The position numbers were made by a program, and so were the translations under genes. Positions 57,344 to 64,000 of a DNA stretch of 64,000 bases are shown here, in pieces. The stretch is from Torymus aiolomorphi. Its lineage: Eukaryota; Arthropoda; Insecta; Hymenoptera; Torymidae. Under the pieces are notes generated by a model. The model was not told where the DNA came from, ran no database searches, and saw nothing but the letters and a program-made list of their open reading frames with translations. The DNA lies in NCBI GenBank assembly GCA_036365515.1, contig CM070875.1, positions 104,140,628-104,204,627 on the forward strand, in the 5' to 3' direction. Each line of letters opens with the position of its first letter. Position 1 is the first letter of the stretch.

Positions 57344-58438
57344 AAATTACAACACTGAGTGTAGGTAGTGATACGACCTATTCTCAGAGTAATAAAATCA
57401 CAACAAAATTGTAAATTTTTAATACAAAATTGTTAATTTTTTACAATTTTGAGACAATTTACTGCTCTGGCAAAAGGTCGTATAAGGTAAAAGTACCAAT
57501 AGATGGCCGCTTAGTGAAGCTAGAATTTTGATGTCATATTTTAAATGCAAAATATTATTAAAAATGCATAGAATCAGTAGCCAATAGAATTATTATTACT
57601 TTTTACTTGCAAAAAAAGTATTTAATTTGTGAAAATAAGCTTTTATGATAGAAAAATTAATTAAATTATGAATACACTGCTTGTACTAGTAGTTGGACCG
57701 TGTTAAAAAGTCATGTACTAGTGGTCAAAATTGTTAGTCCTAATACTTGGACCATGTAATTTGTATTCTATATTTATTTTGATTTTTATGTAAAAATAAT
57801 AAAATCGCTAAATTTTGAACTGGAAATACTTTTTAACACTAAATCAATCGTTAATAATATGAAATTACAGCAAATCAATGTATAATAATCATATTATGAT
57901 TTTCCAACCTACTAACTCTACCAATACGTAGGAACCCTAACCATCAAAACATCGGTGAAATACATAGGGCCAAGTATTGGGATATGACGTTTAAACTGTA
58001 CTAGTAGATAACCTTGAATTATTTTTATTAAAAACAATAATTATTGGGCTCCTAACGACTGTAATTGAATTCGATGCATTTTAGAAGTGTCTTAAAACTT
58101 TCAAGAGTAATAAATATTTACTTCAAATTTATTTAGAAATACCTAAAAGGCGAGTAATAAATCCTTACGAAAGCATTAAGGACCTCTCATAGAAAGCCGT
58201 GATCTCCGCGAGTAGCATTTTCAAATCGTCTTTTTAAGTATTAAATTTTCACTAAGAGTAATAATACTATTTAAACAATAAGCATTAATTATTTTAGAAT
58301 CATCTTATAGAATAAAATATTATCCAACAACTACACATTCTTTAAAGTAATTGAATATTTATCTAGATGGCTACATACTGGGCACTGGCCGCTCATTGGT
58401 ACTTTTACCTTAATTACCTACACTCAGGGTTGTAATTT
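57344..58438. mobile_element. MITE with a smaller MITE nested in its left end
   Basis: Ends: AAATTACAACACTGAGTGTAG at left and the inverted TACACTCAGGGTTGTAATTT at right, followed inwards by AAGGTAAAAGTACCAAT. In the left end, 57367-57483 is extra: it starts ATACGACCTATTCTCAGAG and ends CTCTGGCAAAAGGTCGTAT, so it is itself a foldback element. Confidence 0.75.
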
Positions 58439-58602
58439 AAAACATGTTTTAATAGTATCGTGTATGCCCCCCCGTCCCCAAACACCACCAGCCACTTTTC
58501 CGAGAGACAATGTACATACTGCTGCTCCGTATTCTGGTATGCGCGTATGTTTCTATTGTCTCTCTGTATTTACTTTTACATTCACTTAACTATTTTCAAA
58601 CC

Positions 58603-58985
58603 ATTTGTGCGGAGCAGCGGCATATACTTTTGTAACCGAGTAGTCCTCGTGAGCCCTCGGCTTCGTACGGCAGCTCCCGCCATCGTAGTCGTTTAAAGCA
58701 ACCGCTGGCTGCTCGTCTATATACAGTAAGGCATTTTCGGCACCTGAGTAAACACTATCCCCCTGCTGACGAAGGTTGAGCTTAACTAAAGTAGATTTTA
58801 TATTTCATATTAATTAGCATTCCTTTTTTACTGAATCTAAATTATTGACGAGTTTTTATTTTTACTTTAACAAAACGATGCGCGAACTAACTTGTTATTC
58901 GAATTGGTTTGATATTTTACTAAAAACAAAATAAATTTCCTCGATCACTGATATTTCGTATTAGTTTCTCAATATAACGTAAAAC
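58603..58985 (+). repeat. Direct repeat, copy 2
   Basis: Same as 56735-57185 with small deletions. The pair is 1.87 kb apart, flanking the MITE. Confidence 0.75.
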
Positions 58986-59002
58986 TATAATTTTTAATTA
59001 TA

Positions 59003-59427
59003 TTAAGGGGATGGGATGCCTTATACCGACAGAGTTCTCTGCCGTACCGACCCTAACGTTCTTAATTAAATATTAATTGTTAAAAGATTTTTCTTGAATT
59101 CCAAGAGTCGACGCATAAAGGCAAACTTATTACCTAATTCCCGGTCAAATTTGAAATAAATCTATTGAAAAATAAAGACGAAATTTGAAAAATCCCAAGA
59201 TGTCATATTTTGAGGTTAATATAGAAATACTCAACGTTGTGGGTTTTCAAATTTCGTCTTTATTTGCCAATAGATTTATCTAAAATTTGACCAGGAATTA
59301 GATAATAAGTTTGCCTTTGTGTGTCGACTCTCAGAATTCAAGGAAAAACTTATAACAATTAATATTTAATTAAAAACATTGTGGTCGGTACGGCAGAGAA
59401 CTCTGCTGGTATAAGCCATACCCTTAA
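59003..59427. mobile_element. piggyBac-type MITE (TTAA-flanked)
   Basis: Palindromic element of ~417 bp between TTAA at 59003-59006 and 59424-59427. Ends GGGGATGGGATGCC / GGTATAAGCCATACCC; inner GGTCGGTACGGCAGAGAAC pairs with GTTCTCTGCCGTACCGACC-type sequence. Confidence 0.8.
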
Positions 59428-59476
59428 GATGATGTTTCCTCACTCTTTTTTCCTAACCCACCCTTTCAATTTTCAT

Positions 59477-59555
59477 CAATTTTTGGACAATTTTTGGACA
59501 ATTTTTGGACAATTTTTGGACAATTTTTGGACAATTTTTGACAATTTTTGGACAA
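59477..59555. repeat. 11-bp tandem repeat (CAATTTTTGGA)
   Basis: About seven copies in a row, one with a base missing. Confidence 0.95.
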
Positions 59556-60016
59556 AAATTTCTGTTATTGTGGGTGCATTCGATTTATAGAATTTGTTAC
59601 ACTACCGTACGTTCCATAGTCTAAATTCCTTTGTCTAATTAAGGAAACATTGCGGAAGAGTGTGGGAATACCATACCATTTCATGTAAACTCTAAAAATA
59701 TAACCTTAACTGCGTATCGAGTTTAGTAAAGTTAACTAACAAGGAGTGTATCTCAGATCAGGGTCATGGATCCTCACCAGCTCGCAGGATCTTTCTTCTT
59801 TTACCTAAAAATGAAAGCCTGTGCGATACTAGATCCTAACGCTTTGAAGACTCTGAGATATAAGCCCTTGAATTATTTAAAAATTGAATGGTATTTTCCA
59901 CTAAAATTACAGTTTTGGCAGGTGAACCTTTCTCTAATACCTATAAAGAAGCATACAGACATGATTACGTGCTTGGTTATGGTATCACATCGTAAATTGT
60001 ATAAAAATTTCTAATG
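59556..60016. other. Spacer, nothing recognised
   Basis: An 82-codon frame at 59766-60014 shows no feature that supports a gene. Confidence 0.4.
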
Positions 60017-60518
60017 AAAGTATCCTTAATTATTTTACATTACCTTATTTGATGACGTAAAAGCCCTTAAAATGCTTATTTAGCCATAAAACCTTGCATT
60101 TATACCTGTAAATAAGCATTGAGACATTATTATCACTTAAGTTATGGTTTTATATGGTAAAATATATTATAATTTTTCACAAAAATACTATTGTTAAATT
60201 TACATTACCTTGTTTGAAGTCATACAATGCCTTCAAAGCGACCAAGGCTTCCAAGGCGACAATTGCTTATATTGCAATTTAAATGAGAAATATTGGGAAA
60301 GAAGGCATTGTATGACTTCAAATAAGGTAATGTATATTTAACAATAGTAATTTTGTGAAAAATTATAATATATTTTACCATATAAAACCATAACTTAAGT
60401 GATAATAATGTCTCAATGCTTATTTGCAGGTATAAATGCAAGGTTTTATTGCCAAATAAGCATTTTAAGGGCTTTTACGTCATCAAATAAGGTAATGTAA
60501 AATTATTAAGGATATTTT
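60017..60518. mobile_element. Palindromic MITE, ~500 bp
   Basis: AAGTATCCTTAAT and ACATTACCTTATTTGATGAC at the left are the inverse of the right end. The centre is near 60240-60285, marked by GAAGCGACCAAGGC-type sequence. The Copia LTR starts at the very next base. Confidence 0.85.
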
Positions 60519-60753
60519 TGTTGAGAATGTGATACATATATAGTGTACAGTGTTGAGGTTCCCCTGCCTCTCCACTACGTGTACGTGAGAGAGTCACGTG
60601 TTATGCGAGAGCCGCGAGCGAGCGACGCTGTCGCGAGCCCCGAGTCACTCTGTCTCCAACCCGCGCCGAGAATGGTTATTCTTTTGTATCATTAGTCTTA
60701 AGGTTTCTAATAAACTATATTATTTAAACCAATGGTTGTACCTTCATTTAACA
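60519..60753 (+). repeat. 5' LTR of a Copia element (235 bp)
   Basis: TGTTGAGAATGTG ... TCATTTAACA with TGTT/AACA ends, immediately followed by a primer site. The partner LTR lies beyond the window. Confidence 0.85.
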
Positions 60754-60779
60754 TGGTAGCAGGTCCGTGGTTTCGATCC
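60754..60779 (+). other. Primer-binding site matching initiator-Met tRNA
   Basis: TGGTAGCAGGTCCGTGG then TTTCGATCC: complementary to the 3' end of eukaryotic initiator tRNA-Met apart from a few bases in the middle. It starts directly at the LTR end. Confidence 0.8.
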
Positions 60780-60977
60780 AACAAATCGCCTATAGCAACC
60801 TTCGGGGAGTTATAGGATATTTCAAGTGCCTGCATCAAGACGGCGGATACCGATGAAGAGAAAAACTCCGAGCACGAAGGAACGCTCAAGACAAAGGAAG
60901 AAGACACAACACCGAAGGTCAAGCAAGAGAAAGATTCCGAACACGAAGGAACGTTCGAGAATAAACAAGAAGACAAA

Positions 60978-63900
60978 ATGGCAGGACGGTGTGATATTAC
61001 GATTCCAGTATTTGATGGAGAAGACTACAGTATGTGGAAAAACGAATAAGTATGTACTTGAAATTCAAGAAGTGTGATGTAGTGATTACAAGAGAAAAAA
61101 CCACTGCAGATAAGGACGATTGGGACGAAAAAGATTTAAAAGCAGTAAATCATATATACAGCGCAATCTCAAATAATCAACTGGAGTTTGTGTGCGAGGA
61201 AGAAACAGCATACAAAATTGTGAAAAAGTTGGATAGTATGTATCTAAAGGAATCAACAGCGTTACAAATAGTCTGCAGGAATAGACTGGAGAAATTGAAG
61301 TTAAGAAACTATAGTAACTCAGAGGAATTTTTCAGTGATTTTGAAAGAGCGGTAAACGAATTAAAAGGCGCGGGTGCTAAAATAAGTGAGAAAGAAAAAT
61401 TGAATTATATGCTCAACACATTGCCAGAGTCATATAGCTACATAGGAGATTTAATTGATACATTGAAAGAAGAGGAACAAACGGCTGAATATGTCAGAAA
61501 CAAAATAAAATTAGCTGAAATGAAAAATCACAAGGAGCATAACGAGAGAAGTACAAATGCATTTGTCGCCAAGAAGAGTCAAAGAGAAGGATGCTACAAA
61601 TGTGGAAAATTTGGGCATTTCGTACGAGAATGCCAAGATGGAGGACAAGCAGGTAGCAACGGCAGCTCAGGGAGAGGATCAACACGCGGTCGCAGCCGAG
61701 GAAGAGCTGGAAGGGGCTACTACGGCAGAGGACGAGGAAAATTCCATGAACAACAAGGAGCAAGCACGAGCGAACGGAGCGGCGAAGGTGCGAACGCATG
61801 GACAGCGTCGATACACGTTGTGTACACCAACGAAACGAATAGGTCAGGTATGAGCGAGATAGAGTCGCTGCTCGATAGCGGTTGCTCTGATCATATTGTA
61901 AATAACGAAAATTATTTTGAAAAATGTATTAGCTTAAAAGAACCGATAAATATTTATCTCGGTGATAATAGAGTCATAAAAGCTACAAAGATAGGGACTG
62001 CGTCTCTTTATTTTGTCACCTTCGGGGAGCAAAATAAAGTTAATATTAATAATGTTTATTTTGCTAAGGAAATGAATGCTAATTTAATAAGTGTTGGAAA
62101 ATTAACGAATAATAGTAATACGGTAATTTTGAAAGGGAAAATTGCAAAGATTATAGATAGTACTAATAAATTAACGGCAGTGGCATATAAAATTAATGAT
62201 ACGTATAAATTGAAAAGTAAATTGGCAAGAAATATAAATTTTGTAAATAGTGCCGAGCGAAATAATAACATAAGTCAGAAGGAAAGGTGGCACAGAACTT
62301 TAGGACACGTAAACTTTGGTTATTTGAATACGATATGTAAACAACAATTGCTTAACGGTATTTCTAGTGAACTTGAAACAGAATTTATGAAATGCAAAAT
62401 TTGTATTGAGAACAAAATGCATAACTTACCGTTCGAAAATAATAGAAATAAAGCTAAGGAGATTTTAGAAATAGTTCATACGGATGTTTGCGGTCCATTT
62501 AAAACTACAGGGTTTAATGGGGAAAAATATTTTGTTTCTTTTATCGACGATTATAGCAAAATAGCTAGAATTTATTGCATAAAATCTAAAGGTGAAGTTC
62601 TTGATTGTTTTTTTAATTTCGTTAATGAAAATGAAAATTTAACGGGAAAGCGAATTAAATTCTTGAGATGTGATAACGGTAAAGAATATTTAAACAATCA
62701 GTTTTATAAATACGTTAAAGGAAAAGGTATTGTTATAAACAATTGTCCAGCATATGTTCATGAATTAAACGGAACAGCCAAACGGTTTAATAGATCAATA
62801 ATGGATATGGCGCGTTGTTTATTAGCCGAAGCAAAAGTACATAAATGTTATTGGCCAGAAATAGTTTGCGCGGCTGCATATTTAAAAAATAGAACTTTGA
62901 CAAATACAATTGAAAAGAAAACACCTTATGAAATATTCTTTAATAAAAGACCAAATGTTAAAAATTTGAGATTATATGGAAGTAAAGTTTTTGTAAGAAA
63001 TCCCGAACAAAAAAGATCTTCGAAATGGGATAAAAAATCCAATATGGGAATTTTACTTGGATATAGTGAAGTAGGATATAGAGTTCTTTTAGATAGAAAA
63101 ATAGTAGTCGTGAGACATGTAGATATAGTTGAAGACAATGTAAAATGTATCGGTTTAGATCTCGACGAAAACGAGAAGGAGTATACATTTCCTTCTTCTT
63201 CCACCCTCGGGGAAAGTTGAAGAAGAAATAATGATAATGATAATGATTCGGATGACAATGTTTTCGAAAGCGCTGATGAATCGGATGGAGAAAAAGATAG
63301 AAATAAAGGAAGTGTACAGGCAATTCCGCGTAAGTCACAGCGTGAAAGGAAAAGTATTTTTGTAAACTATAGTAGAGTAAATATGCCATATACCTTTGAG
63401 GAGGCGATGAATAGCGAAGAAAATAAAAATTGGCAAGAAGCCATGAATAAAGAAATTGTGTGTATGAATAAAAATAAAACATGGAAATTAGTTGATAGAG
63501 TAGAAAATAAAAAAGTACTCGATGTGAAATGGGTTTATACACGTAAGTCAGATAATAGATATAAAGTAAGATTAGTTATAAGAGGCTTCCAACAAACTGA
63601 TGTAGTGGATGACATATACTCTCCTGCAACGAAAAATCAAACCTTAAAAATTTTATTTTCATATTGTTGTCAAAATGGATTAATTATTGAACAAATGGAT
63701 GTAGAGACTGCATTTTTGAACGGAAAAGTAACTACGGAAGTATACGTGAATCAACCAAAACGATATGAAGATGGTACGAATAGAGTATTAAAATTATCGA
63801 AGGCATTGTATGGATTAAGAGAAAGTCCAAGAGATTGGTATGAATGCTTTGACGAGTATATAATAAAAATAGGCTTCAAGAAAAATAATGTAGAATTGTG

Positions 63901-64000
63901 TTTATATGTTCTCGATGAAGGAGACAATATTATTTACCTACTAATATATGTAGATGATTTGTTAATTTGCGGAAAAGATAAGTTGAAAATTCAAAAGATT
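60978..64000 (+). pseudogene. Copia Gag-Pol polyprotein (two lesions, runs off right edge)
   Basis: The natural start is ATG 60978 (MAGRCDITIPVFDGEDYSMW). One A is missing from an A run at ~61038, so the main frame is read from there. Order: Gag with zinc knuckle CYKCGKFGHFVREC (~61592); protease LLDSGCSDHIV (~61868); integrase zinc/GAG-pre-integrase region RWHRTLGHVNFGYL (~62287); core with HTDVCGPF and FIDDYSKIARIY; Glu region HELNGTAKRFNR; then a single TGA at 63218-63220. The same frame reopens at once and runs to base 64000 as reverse transcriptase (WKLVDRVENKKVLDVKWVYT, DVETAFLNG, LYGLRESPRDWY, LLIYVDDLLICG). Only one deletion and one stop: a recently active copy. Confidence 0.9.

Overview
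The window looks like repeat-dense nuclear DNA from an arthropod, most probably an insect. Reasons: TATA plus TCAKTY initiator promoters at insect spacing, long AT-rich spacers, and a mix of BEL/Pao, Gypsy-like, Copia, Penelope, pogo-like and MITE families. A hymenopteran (parasitoid wasp) is my impression from recalled families, not something the sequence proves. I find no conventional host gene; almost everything recognisable is a mobile element or an endogenous virus, most of it broken, and often one inserted into another.

Layout. 1-4318: a Gypsy-like LTR element on the minus strand, with a decayed gag, a long leader, a primer-binding site and one LTR holding a (CT)n tract; its pol lies off the left edge. 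4516-12449: a Polinton-like/adintovirus-like provirus with ~0.5-0.6 kb terminal inverted repeats (TIRs). It keeps a morphogenesis module: FtsK/A32-type packaging ATPase (frameshifted), a phospholipase A2 protein, an adenain-like protease, a probable penton/minor capsid protein, a double-jelly-roll-type major capsid protein (broken) and an exonuclease-like gene. I see no DNA polymerase or integrase. Several genes have their own TATA and initiator about 32-33 nt apart, and two TATA boxes overlap the stop codon of the upstream gene. 12510-17095: foldback elements, tRNA-like copies and a 3-unit tandem repeat. 17121-29529: a very large inverted duplication. Each arm carries a pseudogene of an accessory protein related to the provirus 192-aa gene, a core promoter, and a minisatellite of the same type as in the provirus. 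The right arm is interrupted by TA microsatellites and a complete Gag-only LTR retrotransposon (24536-29001).

29971-36243: a BEL/Pao element with Gag fused to the C-terminal half of Pol by internal deletion; one of its LTRs is split by a Penelope-like element (33145-35893) with a clear 13-bp target duplication. 36245-38225: a decayed nucleocapsid-like frame with seven zinc-knuckle motifs. 38226-41300: AT-rich repeats. 41305-44859: a DNA transposon with ~600-bp TIRs and a broken transposase. 46640-49480: a foldback MITE, an unknown ORF, a Gypsy reverse-transcriptase scrap and a 5'-truncated second copy of the Gag-only element. About 49930-56240: a pogo/Tigger-like transposon with complex TIRs. 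56735-60518: direct repeats and several MITEs, one flanked by TTAA. 60519-64000: a Copia element with 5' LTR, initiator-Met tRNA primer site and gag-pol running off the right edge.

Most notable are the provirus and its link to the palindrome. One module, a ~22-24-bp repeat array followed by a TATA/Inr leader, occurs three times: once in the provirus and once in each palindrome arm. That suggests a conserved viral upstream regulatory element. The palindrome could also yield double-stranded transcripts of a viral gene; this is inference.
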